Origin: Solea solea
Taxonomy: Eukaryota > Chordata > Actinopteri > Pleuronectiformes > Soleidae
Direction: 5' to 3'
Assembly (NCBI RefSeq): GCF_958295425.1
Contig: NC_081146.1
Coordinates: 9,497,485 to 9,561,484, forward strand
Length of the DNA: 64,000 bases
Part shown: positions 1-24,938 of the stretch, in pieces
Layout of the letters: every line of letters starts with the position of its first letter
Numbering within the stretch: position 1 is the first letter of the stretch
The notes under the pieces: model-generated
Database searches by the model: none
Seen by the model: the letters and a program-made list of their open reading frames with translations, nothing else
Told to the model about the DNA's origin: nothing
Program-made: the position numbers and the translations under genes

Positions 1-1520
1 CTGCCTGACCCACCAGTCCCGGCCAACATCTCCCCCATGCAGAGGATTCTAAGAGACACACTACAGAGTTTGGTTGGTGAGAGGACAAATGCCATCCGCA
101 CTGGGGTTAACACTGTGTATGGATGGACTGTTGGTAAGTAAACAAAGCAGCTCATAACTGTACTGTCAGGTCACATACACTGTCAGTCACACCGCCCGTT
201 CCTGCAGGACTCTGAAAGCAATGAATGCTGTCATGCCTTTCTGTCAGATGGTGAGCTCACAGTGGATTCTGACAACAAACCAGTTGATCTGTCAAGTGCA
301 AGAGGAGACGAGGCTTTACCTGTTGGAGTGAGGCGGTGAGTCTTGGAGGAAAATCGAGTGGGCCTACATTGTTGATGTTTCTTTGTTTAGTTGTTAGAGT
401 TATTTTCCTCTCTCTTTTATTGTAGGATTGCTTTCTTGGCTTTGGAATTTCCCAACTTTTGTTCAAAGAGTAAAGACCTTCTGGGGCGGTTTGTCATGAA
501 GAAGCGACATCTTCAGTTGGCGGGATACATCATTGTGGAGGTAGGGAGAGGATACACAGCTTTAACCTTTTTTGGCCTTTTTTTTAACAATAAGGATCAA
601 ATTATTTCATGGATATATAGTAAATTACATTTGTCCTAGTTTTTATGGTAATTTTAAGTATTATTGTCTACAATATAGAAAATTGTGTTTGACTAAAAAA
701 AAAAGAAAACCCCAGCATAAATGATATACTGTATATACTATAACAACTAAGAAAGAGAGTAAAATTGAGCACTTGGGCTTCAATTAAAGGCAATTAAACT
801 TGGTGCTCAGGGGTACCCCCGCCGACCTGGTGGGGACTCAAACCTGCAACCCTCCTGTTGCCAAGTTCCCTTTCCACTTGGCCATGGGCTGTTAATTTAT
901 CATATTTTGTACAAAAGGATTTCTTGGAGGTATTTTTAGGAATTCTAAAACTAAAATTGGAAAGCTGTGAAGGAGACACTTACCAATTCCACATGAAAAA
1001 GGCATTTTCTGATGTGTTTTGCTGTGATTGTTATTTCAGTAAACAGAGGCAGTGTAGCAGTGTTGCTGCTGCTGCATCTGACTGGCTGAGGTCATGCAAA
1101 CAATGGACTTAATACTTAGATAGAGCTCAGGAGAGTCGTGCTGCAGTCTGCAGTAAAAATAGAGTTTGAGCTGCAGCTCTGCTTCATCTAGGCCAGTTCA
1201 AGCGCTGCCACCCTGATCTAGGACATCTCCTGAGCCAACTTGTTGCTACCAGTGTTTCATGATGAGATACCTGGACAGATATATATGACAATTTATTACA
1301 ACCAAAAAGTAATTCCTTAATTTAAACAATGAAATGAATATATGACAGCATGGGGAGAAATTGCTCTGTAGCCCTTAAAAATATGTATAACAAGTTTATG
1401 ACTTTTGCTCTATTTCAGGTCCCATATTATGAGTGGGTGGAGTTGAAGACAGACTGGCAAAAACTGTCATACCTAAAGGATAAAATGGGGAAGGCGGTTG
1501 CCGAGGACATGGCCAAGTGA
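1..1520 (+). CDS. tbrg4: tbrg4 (FASTKD4), 3' end only: last four coding exons with the RAP domain
   Basis: Coding exons 1-133 (5' end outside the window), 248-335, 426-540 and 1419-1520, with the stop TGA at 1518-1520. Phases join cleanly (1, 2, 0) at GT-AG borders. The last two exons give the RAP domain: a [20 protein letters not shown] start, then an [13 protein letters not shown] block, ending VAEDMAK. This fits my memory of TBRG4 better than other FASTK paralogues. The family is mitochondrial and binds RNA; FASTKD4 is known for stabilising and processing mitochondrial mRNAs, and RAP resembles a nuclease-like fold. The 878-bp last intron holds a SINE. Possible poly(A) signals AATAAA lie at 1737-1742 and 1856-1861. 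The adjacent nacad supports the call because TBRG4 and NACAD are neighbours in human. The alternative would be another FASTKD member. Confidence 0.88.
802..892 (-). repeat. tRNA-derived SINE fragment (minus strand) in the last tbrg4 intron
   Basis: Read on the minus strand, the segment begins CAGCCCATGGCCAAGTGG, carries a box-B-like GGTTTGAGTCCCCACCAGGT and continues to GTACCCCTGAGCA. The same order of words occurs on the plus strand at 22602-22802, so the two are copies of one fish SINE family. This copy is truncated after the head and has lost the 3' body and tail. Confidence 0.75.
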
Positions 1521-3827
1521 ACAAGGCAACTTGTTGTTCAAATTGTGCAGGTTCAGCTGAATCAAATGGGACCACATGGAACACACATACATACAAACAC
1601 CCACACTCAGACTAGAGCAGCTCTGCAGAAAAGCTCTCTTACACTGAAACTCACTTTGGTTCCCTTGGCAACATAAGGGGCTTTCCCTGTTTCCATAGTG
1701 ATGATGAGCAAGAGTTTTGGAGCCAGAGAGACGGGAATAAATACAGCTTTGAATTATTGAGCAGAAATTATATGATCAAGGACAAACACCTGGTTCATAT
1801 GATGAATTTGTATGTGAATAGATTGGAGTAACGTATCTATGGATGTATAATCTAAAATAAATTGTTTTATTGCTATTTTTGTTGTTATTAAATGTATGTG
1901 TATTATTGTCATTAGAGAATTCAGATTTGGGGAGTTTGTGTGATCCATGTGCACTATTTGTCAAGGGAACATACTGCGCTCTGGATTGTATTTGGTGTGG
2001 TATTCAGACTGAGGACGCTTCATTTCACAGCTGACAGCGAGGTCACAGCTCTCTGGCATATTAGTGTGTTTGCATTGGTGTGCTACTATTTTTTAGCAAA
2101 TATTTATTGGATCAGCCATGAGCAACAATTCCATTTTCAGTAATGTAGCAAATTAGTACATTTGTTTTTGGAAAGTTGAATATTTTTAAATGTTTTTAAA
2201 GTTGTATATTTAGTGTCATGTTTGCCAATGGTTTTTTTAAAGAGCATCAGCCTTTTCCAGACGAGGAAAGATTGGCAGATGAACCCTTTCCTAACCTGAA
2301 GCTGCTTACGCAACATCATGGGCAGCAGCAGCAACAGCAGGCTGACATCTGGTGATGCTAACTGGCAGAAAGAAGAAGACTGACTGACGGCAAGCCTGTG
2401 CAGAGGAGACAAAATCCGCTGGTTACACTGAACAAGCATCGTTAAGTATAGGGGAACAACCGAGGCAAAAATTGTCACTCTGATAAAATTTCTATGGTGC
2501 CGGTTCTATTCTTGCTTATTTTCAGAGATTAACGGATCAACTGATGGGAGTATTGACAAAAAACGGCATTAGCACTGTTCCCCTCTCTGAATGGTTTGAG
2601 CATATGCAGTCAGGCTAAGTATAGTAACAGTAAATAATTGTTGTTAATCAAAATAATAACCGTAATTGCAGGCTGAATAAACAGACAAACAAAAATGATG
2701 GACCATTCAGAGTTGATGAAATGTATTCACCTTGTTCCTATCCTGAATGCTGCTGCTTACATGCCACCTGCGACGTGACAGAGTGATGTGAATCATAATA
2801 TCACAAACATGTTTATGAGCTGTGAGCTTATCAACAGCAATGTGTCAACAAATGTGCAGGGGAAGAACATTTCCAGTTACATGGAAACAACCTGCTGAGC
2901 TGGCACTCTTGGGAAGTTTGGGGTTGTCTTGGAAACTACAGTTGCTGATGATTTGACTAAGTACTGCCGCCCATTTTATCACTCTCTATTTCCAGCTATC
3001 TCAATTGTTATCTAAGTAAAGAAAAACAGAGTGAGCAGGGGTGCTGATATGGTAAAGATGGAGAGCAGGAACAGATGCTCTACAGGCCCTCAAGGAAATG
3101 TCTCAGTGGTGATTCAGTTCCTCTGGGATGCAATCAGAACAGGAACTAGAAGGTACATTTAGCAGAATACACTTTCAGTTTGGCTTCTGCTCTTTTAAGC
3201 TCTTTGTGTTTCAGAATTCCCCTCAAAAATTTTTTTTCCTGGAATCAGTCTCCTCTTGATTTTTCTTTCTCCTTCTTGTTTTTGCAGTACCTTCATTTGT
3301 CCTCCAAGGTTGAGGGCAGCACTAACCAGAGCTTTAGAAAACTGCTGACATCATTTCCCAAGATCCAGTCATTGCTTGGGAGAGGAGGAGGTGGGGCTGA
3401 CGGAGGGGAGAGAGAGATACAGGGAGGGAGGGAAGGAAGCAGAAATTGGGCATCAAGAGAGAATACTGCAGCTCTCTCTCACATTTTACACACACACACT
3501 CACACAGAGAGAGAGAGAGAGAGAGACACTGGATCATGAGGCTGTAAAAACACGCCCACAACAGCAGCATCATTGCTGCACCACAGAGATAGACTAGCAT
3601 ACACTCCCATCCTTTCCTCTTCTATCTCTTGTCTCATTCTGCCTCTAATACAAACACATAGACAGGCACGTGCTGCAGGGAAGCTCTGAATGTCAGGTCG
3701 CTGAGCATTCAGGCTCCCCCCCATCCCTTCCCCTTTTTTTGTTTTCTCTCTCACTCTCCCTCTTCCTGTTCACCTTTTCTCTTCTGGTTTGTTGTTGCAT
3801 CACAGCCAAAGGGAGCAATCGGGAAGC
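1521..3827. other. tbrg4-nacad intergenic region, including the presumed nacad promoter and 5' UTR
   Basis: No coding exon is recognised. The first 350 bp are presumably tbrg4 3' UTR. From about 3370 to 3780 the sequence is purine- or pyrimidine-rich (GGGAGGGAGG-like runs, a GA repeat near 3507-3525, then CT-rich sequence). This is a plausible TATA-less promoter and 5' UTR for nacad, whose start codon is at 3828, but I see no diagnostic core element. Confidence 0.5.
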
Positions 3828-16620
<12,793 letters not shown>

Positions 16621-16712
16621 GTGGAGAACAATTCTTCCCTCTTCTTCCAGCCTAAATGCCACTGATTCTTCTGTATCGCTGCTACTGTATGTTGCATCCT
16701 CATTATCTGCTA

Positions 16713-16718
16713 AATAAA
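16713..16718 (+). terminator. nacad: nacad polyadenylation signal AATAAA
   Basis: AATAAA lies 93 bp after the nacad stop codon and is followed by a GT-rich stretch (GTTTGTTCC), so the 3' UTR would be short (about 115 bases). Confidence 0.75.
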
Positions 16719-16739
16719 GTTTGTTCCAACGTGGATTTT

Positions 16740-17829
16740 GACTGCGCTAGAAGATTAATATTCATGAAAAGTGACATTTTTTTATTTAACATATTTAATG
16801 TCTTTTAGTTTAGATTTATTTCCCCCAGTTCCAATCAATTTGGCAAAATTAAGATTTTAACATCCCTCCCTGGAGCCCACCTGCAATTCCCTTGCTGTCC
16901 ACCATGGGACAGCGTAGACTTTACAGCTGAGAAACAGATACATATTTATCTTTCCATCTTTGGCCAAAACTAAATACATGTGAAATGGTAATGTAGTTAT
17001 AATTTATACTGTGACAGCTTGGGCATTTATTGCAAGAAGCTTGTCATGACTTGCTGATCAAGCTCTCAAACATTGCAAATTCACTGCACTGTTAAGATTA
17101 CCATGACACATTACTTGATTACGTCATAATTGTTTTGTTTTGCAGAGACAATCTGCAGATATTTAAGAAATATTTCAACACTACTGCACTGGTCTTTAAA
17201 TGCAAGAGAATTATGCTGCTCTCACAATTTGACAGCATTTTAATATTAGTGATGCAAAACATGCTCATTACTTCAGTTCAGGCTCAAACTTCTTTTTTTC
17301 CAAATTGAAAGTGAATTAGGTTGTTTCTCACATATAATACTGATAAGACTAGCATGCATGGACGGATGACAAATACGCCCCTTGATGATCCATCAACTTT
17401 ACTTTACAAAATTATTAGAATACAAAACAAATGTATGGAAAGAAACAGTTCTGACAAGTAGTGTCAAAAACACAAAGTCGTCATCTTCAAATTACAAGCA
17501 ACAACTCTGCATGTAAATTTAAGTGTATTAAGTCTGAATTACTTGTAGTATCAAGCCTATAACATCCACGTGGCCACTGGACTTGTTAGCTATGTTGAAT
17601 AAAGGCACTTTAGTAACATTTTAAACACACTATAATACATTTACCCTTTACAAATGCCAAATGGAGGATTTAATATTTTACATATTTGACAATGCAGGTC
17701 GTATAGTTATCAACAAGGTATGAACTGATGCTCTCCTGAGTATTCTCCTAACACAGCGGTGCAGGCAGATAACATCACTCTTGGAAGAAAGGAATAAATG
17801 CATTTGGTCTTGAGCCAAGTTGAAACATC
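16740..17829. other. Convergent intergenic spacer between nacad and glipr2
   Basis: AT-rich single-copy-looking sequence without exons. Part is probably the glipr2 3' UTR, since glipr2 points leftwards; a minus-strand AATAAA is readable at 17026-17031, about 800 bp past its stop. No terminal inverted repeat or SINE was seen. Confidence 0.5.
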
Positions 17830-20800
17830 TTAAGTGGTTTTAGCAGGAAGAACATTGTTTTCAAAGTGTCCCTGGTTGGTGATATTTCCAGCTGGGGAGT
17901 ATCTTGCTACAACAAAGGACGAACCATCTGATGCGGTGGCCTTACCAACACCCAGCTCTTTACTGCTCTTCCACACCATGGCTGTAAAATGGCCTGTAAA
18001 AAAAAAAGTGGTGGAAGTGCAGAAAGAAACAGTTAGTCGGAGATGAGTGCTCACAGACGTAAGTTCCTTTAAATATTTATACATGATGGAATTTTGAATC
18101 TTGCAGTCTCAAACCTCTCTGTGTTTTCCTTTTCAGCTTACTTTATATTAATCGGTGTGAATCACTGAAAGGATGATCTGCTTCATGAGACCGTGTTAAA
18201 CACATTCATGCACGTTGCAGTCGGAGGGTTTTGAAATGATCTTGACAAATTATGGGAAGACTGGGATTGTAACATACAGGAGATTTACCCCGCGTTTCTC
18301 CATTTAGTCCAGTTTTTTACCAAACTTTTTGTATAAGATGGCAAATTATCACTTATTCAATGCCATTTCTTGTTTTAAAAATAGCTAAACCAGCCATTTC
18401 CAAGAGATATAATGTGTGATAAGTGAAGGAGGAAAAACAAACTATTACACTGAGATAAGAACAGGCAGAAGAAGAAATGAGAGAGAGAGAGACAAGTTTG
18501 TAATTCAAAGTGTAAATATCTAATACAGAAACAGAAATGTACTAATCAAATAAGTGTTAAATGTCTTCATATCTAACATGTAAGTTTATCCAAATACTAT
18601 GAGCCAAATTTTGTGAGACAGATAGACAGATTCTTATTTGAATCTTACCGGTACCAGAGGAGAATCCAGGACGATTGAAATTGTACTGTTTCACTTCATC
18701 ATACCAGCGGTCAACCACGTCCTTCCCTGCACGAGCACAGCATAAAAAAGGACAGTCAGAATCATGACAGTCATGTGTTGCCATGTGACACCAGTGATTG
18801 AGGACACCACACCATATCCCCTCTGTGACACATGTTTACGTGCTCCTCTGTACGCTTCGCCCGCTGCAGCCTTCAGGAGGACGTTTTATGAATCACACAG
18901 TGTTGTACTGACATATTTCTGCTGTGACTCATGGTGTCACAGAGGAGCCAGGAAATAAATCCCAGCTGTTCACTTGCATGGTGGGAAAGTCAACACAGCT
19001 CCATCGAATTACTGTAGAGAACCAAAGAGATCAACTCTTCAGCTCCAACCAGCAGTTTGAGTAAAAGCATGAGCATATACATATAAACATTCATGTAGTG
19101 TATGTATTGTATGTATGCACCTGATTGGTCATAGGATGCCCAAGCCAAGTTCTCTCCACAGCTCCCTCTACTGGACTCCACACTGTGTTTCAGGATCCGC
19201 GTGCTGGCTAGACTTTCAGCATAACTATGAAAACAGACAAAAAACAACAAAACAACCCTGAATATACAGAGTATGTACATGCACACATGGATAACAGCTC
19301 CGTTCTGTTGATCCATGGCCATCCCAGAAGCCTTTTTTTAAAAGCTTACAGCAATGTTCAGCCCTCCACCCTAAAGATAAACAGTACCTCCAAGGTTTAC
19401 GCTAATGAACTACACTTTAGACACAGAAACTAGTACACCCAGAAGTTGCCTGTGATGTGATGTTTATAGCATAAATCGTAAATAATGTCCATACATTTCC
19501 ATTTCTCTATTTTACAGTGTGTACTACAGGGATGGCGCTCAGCATCTTGGTCTAGTGGTAAGTTGAAGTCCTCCCATGCAAGGAAACTCTCTACACAGCA
19601 GCAGCTACTACTGAAGCTATGAAATCAGTTTTATTTGCACTGCACCAAGTCACAACCTACGTTATCTTAACTACAAAGTTAGGCCTTCGAGGCTGAGACC
19701 TTACTTTGTAACCACAAACCTGTTCAACTCTTAAGAATGAAAAATCCAATCAGTTTTGCTTCTTATTGTGTTGGACTCATCATCTAATTCTACTCTATAC
19801 TTCTATTTGAAATATGAAAATTATTCCCACGTCATGAAGCTGTAAATGAGCAAATGGTGTGTTAGCTTTTCTCCAGTATGAAGTGAAATGAGCTCCACTC
19901 TGATTTGTAGATCATTTCCTGACTCAGATATTGCACAACATATTAACAGAGGTGCAGATATTTTTGTTTCCTCTAATGTTCATGGAGCTTAATGTCTTTT
20001 CTTTTTCATCAAGTAAAATCAGCTGAAAAGTAAATATTTGTTTTCCACAATCGTGTGCTCTGTAGTGTACATTTCCTATCAAGTATCATAAATCTAGAGA
20101 TTAAATAGCTTTTATCTTTATTGTTGCTCTCGCGTGATCCCACTTGTTTGAGGAAGTGTACATCTCTAACCCTCCTGAATATGACTACACGTGTGCAGCA
20201 TTTCAATAACCTCTCTGAGTTTATTTGGAGTTAATGATACAGAGAGTCTGGAAATTAAGTTCCATTAAAACTTCATTTGAGTGAAATGTCAATGCGGCAC
20301 AGCAGCAGTGACTGTGGGAGGAATTGTCAACTATAATCACAGTAAAAACAAACCGTGGGCTCACAATATTGTTGTGTTTTTTTTTAATAGTCATTGCAGT
20401 TGACAGGCAAGACTGGAGCCGTCGCTGTTACCCAGAGCAGTTTGACAATATCTAGTATGTGTACTTCCTACTAATTAGGTTTCTAATTGAATCTGTGTGT
20501 GCAGTCACCCACCGGGCAGCCTCTCTGCTCAACTTGTTGCTCAGCTTCAGTGGAGGAGCCTGGTGCTTCCTTCTGTATTCATTATGGCACCGCTGAACCT
20601 CCTGAGCAAACTGCTTTGAGGCTGAGAGACACAGACGGCAGAGACAGAGACAGAGACAGAGAGGTCACACAGCCAGAAATGTGACATGATGATACAACAT
20701 AAGGACTCATGTGACTGCAGAGTACGCCCACAGACTGACAGGCCTCAGCTACTGAGTGCTAACACCATGACAGATGATGGAGGCAGAGGCGAAAACGTCA

Positions 20801-21740
20801 TCCCCATCACCCCCCCCTCTCCCTGGTGCCTATCACTCACTGGCCTTTTCATTAGACATTCAATCTCTTGAGTGCTTACTCACAATAGGCACATTCAAAT
20901 GCAAACACAGAAACAACACAAATGCTCAGCATGCAACAAGACGACTCTTAACAAAGATTCTGGAGTAGAAACAAATATTAGAAACAGCTTCAATTGCAAT
21001 AAGAAGTACTGTATAATAGTTGAAGCAGAAAAAAACAAGTTTGATTTGTTCTGTTTATTTTCTCTGCGCTTTTTCCCCAACAGCCCCAAAGCTCATAAAT
21101 ACAACCCTTATACAAGTTGATGTAAACACTGCTACTTTGGACCTTTTCGGGTGCAAACAGTGACTTTGTGAGGGCCATTATTCTTCATGGAGACCGAACA
21201 CTGGTCCTAATGAAGCAGAAACTCATTTTCTGAGGCCCTGGATAAGGTTAAAAAGTAGTTCATATGATAAAGTTAAAGCCAATATATGCAAGCTGTGGTT
21301 AAGGTTAGGCCTACTAAGTTTGTTTGCGCTCCTGCCATCTGGCAGACAGTTTGGGAGCATCCAGATCTGATCCAACAGGTTCAAAGACACCAATTGGACA
21401 CACAGACACACAGGTTTGCACAACTGAATTAACTCCTATTTATTTGGACAACCTTAACAAAGTGTTTATCGCTAACCTTAACTGAACTCTAACGTCAACC
21501 TAACCACACTTCAAATCATAGCCCTGAACTTAACCACTTCCTCAGAAATGAAATGAGATTCTGACTCATCAGGACCAGGTTTGTGTTCCCCAGAGAACTA
21601 CTGGTCCTGACATGGTCAGTTTGAATGTTAGAAAAGATACACACATACACACAGTTTTACTGATCAGAAAGAGTTCCCATTCAGGCGAAACTGAGGTTAA
21701 AGTCCTCTGGGTGCTGTTTCCACTTACCTGACTTCCCCAT
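17830..21740 (-). CDS. glipr2: glipr2 (GAPR-1), Golgi-associated CAP-superfamily protein, complete
   Basis: Minus-strand exons in order: 21728-21740, 20513-20621, 19121-19224, 18649-18726, 17830-17993 (stop 17830-17832). All borders are GT-AG with phases 1, 2, 1, 1, giving 155 residues against 154 in human. The start MGKSASKQF retains Gly2, the known N-myristoylation site that anchors GAPR-1 to the cytosolic face of Golgi membranes. The CAP fold is complete: [30 protein letters not shown] and [17 protein letters not shown]. The four CAP-cavity residues fall at His54, Glu65, Glu86 and His103, the positions I recall for human. The family has been linked to lipid binding and to autophagy control through beclin 1. 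There is no signal peptide, as expected. Nothing looks broken. Confidence 0.95.
21139..21400 (+). repeat. Interspersed fish repeat of unnamed family, copy 1 (glipr2 intron 1)
   Basis: It shares ordered words with two other places: GGACCTTTTC, CATGGAGACC, AGCAGAAACTCATTTT, GGTTAAGGTTAGGCCT, CTGCCATCTGGCAG and CAGGTTCAAAGACA. The other copies are at about 26146-26260 (same orientation, 5' half) and 27097-27265 (reverse orientation, 3' half). I recognise the words as common in fish genomes but cannot name the family. Confidence 0.7.
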
Positions 21741-22249
21741 GGTGCTGACACAGGAAGCCTTTCAATGTGATCAGTAACAAGTCTGAACGAGAGCAGCCTC
21801 TCCTCTGTCTTGGTTCCTGTTTCTGCCTCTCTTTCTCTCCTCCTTGTCTCCCTCTCTCCACGTCAACCCCTCTTAGTGCTGTGTATGTATGACTGATCCT
21901 CTGCAACAGCTGCTCATGCCTCTGCAGGGCTTTTCCTCCAGTGTCTTCAATTCCACCTTAAACTGTTGTGCAAAGTTCCTCTTAACCTTTTTTTCTTTTT
22001 TCTTTTGGGTGAAGAAATCGTGTTGAAAGAAGCCTCTTACTCTGGCTTTGTTTCACTTACATTTAATATGACCTGACTGTCTATCTTGTAGCCACACCCC
22101 TCTTACTATCTGGATGTTCCACATGCAGACGGAGCGTCACACCCACTCTGTCATGACTCCCTACAAATGAGAAGGCAGCTCCCGCCTTCAACCCTCAACC
22201 ATCAACCCTCGAACCCCACAGTCGTTGGTGACATCATCTCTGTGACACA

Positions 22250-22340
22250 CATTCCTACACACCATATATGGATATATAGGCAGCAGTTTTGACTGGAACA
22301 CTGACTTTTTCACAGTCTATGCAGCTCTGTGCTATAAATA
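22250..22340 (+). promoter_or_regulatory. M-CAT + CArG box + TATA cluster upstream of glipr2
   Basis: CATTCCT (M-CAT, TEAD site) at 22250-22256, a perfect CArG box CCATATATGG (SRF site) at 22262-22271, and TATAAATA at 22333-22340. This order on the plus strand is that of striated or smooth muscle promoters. It points away from glipr2 (which starts at 21740 on the minus strand), and I see no coding exon downstream on the plus strand. It could be an enhancer, a non-coding transcript promoter or chance. Confidence 0.35.
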
Positions 22341-22601
22341 CAGTGCCACTCAGACTTTCAGGTGCAAACTCTGTGAGAGGTCTCTGGTTGCATAGGCTGC
22401 AGATCACACTCATGACCGGCAGAGGAGCCTATTTTAGTTGAATTTATGTGTTTGAAACAACAATAATAACAATATGCTGATTTAAACCAGATTGTTACAG
22501 CATATTTAAACAAAGTATCAACATATAAATACAAATCAAAACTTTATTTGGAAATAAGGAAAGCAAACTTTGCCATAATCAATTTAGATCATATGAGATG
22601 A

Positions 22602-22802
22602 GGGGGAAGCCATGGCCAAGTTGGTTTGTAACCAGAGAGGTTGCCCGTTTGAGTCCCCACCAGGTACCCCTGAGCAAGGTACCCAACCCCCATTGCTCCC
22701 GGGCACCCTGGCGCCGCTCAGTGGCTGCCCACTGCTCCTAATTCAAGGAAGGATGGGTTAAATGCAGACACAGAATTTCCCTAAGGGATTCATAAAGTAT
22801 GA
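22602..22802 (+). repeat. tRNA-derived SINE, near full length
   Basis: Head: AAGCCATGGCCAAGTTGG followed by a box-B-like GTTTGAGTCCCCACCAGGT. Body: CCCCTGAGCAAGGTACCCAA, GCCGCTCAGTGGCTGCCC and GGATGGGTTAAATGCAGA. Tail: TTCATAAAGTATG. I recognise this as a widespread fish SINE. The minus-strand fragment at 802-892 is the same family. Confidence 0.85.
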
Positions 22803-24900
22803 AAAAGGATCAAGGAAAGGCAAAAACAAAGATTAAAACAAACAAATATTGCGAATCAAACAAGAGTGATGTACAATTTTGCCGCAATACTTACTTTAGA
22901 AATCTTAACATTATGTAGAGATTTAATGTAATAATTTTCCAACTCTTCATACCTTAACTGCTTCTATGTACAAAGTCAAGTCAGCATCTCCGTCCTGGCA
23001 AACAGTGCAGCATCGCGTTCTGTGAAAGTGATCAATCCTTGTCCCTACATTTTTCCTGGCAACACAGTGCATCAAAGAGAGAGAAAAAAGAAAAGAAAAC
23101 ATTTTATATTGTTACTCAGTAACAAACATTGTGGTCACCATTATTGGCCAACCAAATGTATAAATAGATTCTGAGGCGTGATCACTTCATCATCAGCCCA
23201 TTGACCTACATACATATATACATGAACGTTCTGGACATGAAATATTCATGTATATTTTAAATAGGCATATATTAGTGCCATCCTCTGTCTTTGTTCACTA
23301 CAGCCATATGTCCATGCGTCTTCTTTTAACCGCTGTGAGATCACAGAGGTGTGAGATCACAGGTAATTCAAGAATCCTGATTTAAATAATATTAGAAACT
23401 ATGATAATAAAAGACGAAATGAATTCATAGCCTTATAGTGGGCGGCTATTTGGTCCTTTCAAATGTAATGACTTATTTTGCCACAAGATGGGACTAGTAA
23501 CACAGAACAAAGTGGTGGTTGAACTCTCAGTCACACAGAGTGCAACTAATGACATCTTGCTTTAATAATGTGAGTGGACATGATGGGATTCATGTGAAAA
23601 GTCAAGCTACTTGATTTCTCATTAGCTGGAAAGTGCAATCTCAGCAAATTGATTTCTTCCTTGTCTCCTCCTACCATCTGCAGAGTGATGGGACTAGACA
23701 GCTGGAAGAAGGCATTTACATAGTGATCTCGAGACACTGCGACTTCACATCCATACGTCTTAATTCATGCTAATTGAGATAGCTGTGTGTGTGTGTATCT
23801 GTGCGTGTCTGTGTGGTGCCAATGTGTGTACTCGCATGCATGCGTGTGCACGTGTACTCACAGGGATGGTAATGTGATTTATAGAGAGCGTCCCTTTTAG
23901 AGGGACAGTGCAGATATTGATCCATGCAGATATTACATCATTTATCTCCGCACATTGGCTATATCTGCTGTACTTATTGCTCCACTCCCTGTCAGCTGTG
24001 ACATCGTTTCCCTTCTCCTATCCTGTCCTCGTGTCTCTTATCTCCTGCTGCCATCCCTTCAATCTGTAATTTTCCCTCTCACCTGATGTCCTTAATGAAA
24101 ATCCTCCCCATAAAAAGAACGGAGCGCCAAGTTCTTTCCGAGCCAGATATCATGTGGATTTACGGCAAAAGGAATGTGAACTAACACAAACAAGGGCTGT
24201 GTGTGCACTTAGTTGCATATAATTCCTCTTTAGCAGCCCCAGGGGGAAAGTGAGGTCTTTTTAATAACTCCCTCCATTCAATTCTATCCTCATTAAGAGG
24301 TGAGGGGAGATGTATCGTGAAGGTGTTTGGGAGGATTGATATCAGCTTAGAGAAACAGAATTGAGGGGGCTGCATCGTTTTAACCGAGCTGTTGCAAGCT
24401 CTCTTACCACTCTAGAATTTGACACATCGGGAAGTCTTTTATGGTGTCATTAGTGCAACTGTTCCTCTGAGAACAGATGAGTCTGTGGGTTAAGAGGAGT
24501 TAATCACCTGCCAATCAAACCTCATCAAGCCGCCTCTACGGATGAGGTGCTATACAAATCTCATCATATTTAGGGAGCTTTCCATTAAGCAGATACAGGC
24601 GGGGAGATGAATGCAAAGAGGAGAGAGTGACGGGGTGAGCAGGGGCCGAGCTGGGAGAGGAGGAAAGAGAGAAAGACAGAGATGCAGGGAGTCACAGACA
24701 GTAAAGCAGGGCTGGGCGACTCCCATCTGACACTAAGCAGCAGAAATGTAATGTCTTAAAAGGCCATCACAGTCAATAAAGTTCCTAATGTGCTTAAAGC
24801 AATTATGGTGTCCAGGGAGGAGCAGAGTGCATGCTGGATATTAACCTCAGTAACCCGCTCTATCTGGTTCCTAATTAAATTATCCTCACATCCTGATTTC

Positions 24901-24938
<38 letters not shown>

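Noticed and set aside
2137..2478. 113-codon minus-strand open frame between tbrg4 and nacad
   Set aside because: No recognisable domain, low-complexity Leu/Ser runs from a CAGCAG tract, and no supporting splice or promoter signals.
19536..19575. tRNA-like words (GGTCTAGTGGTAAG) in a glipr2 intron
   Set aside because: Only a box-A-like half is present with no box B at the right distance; too short to call a SINE or tRNA.
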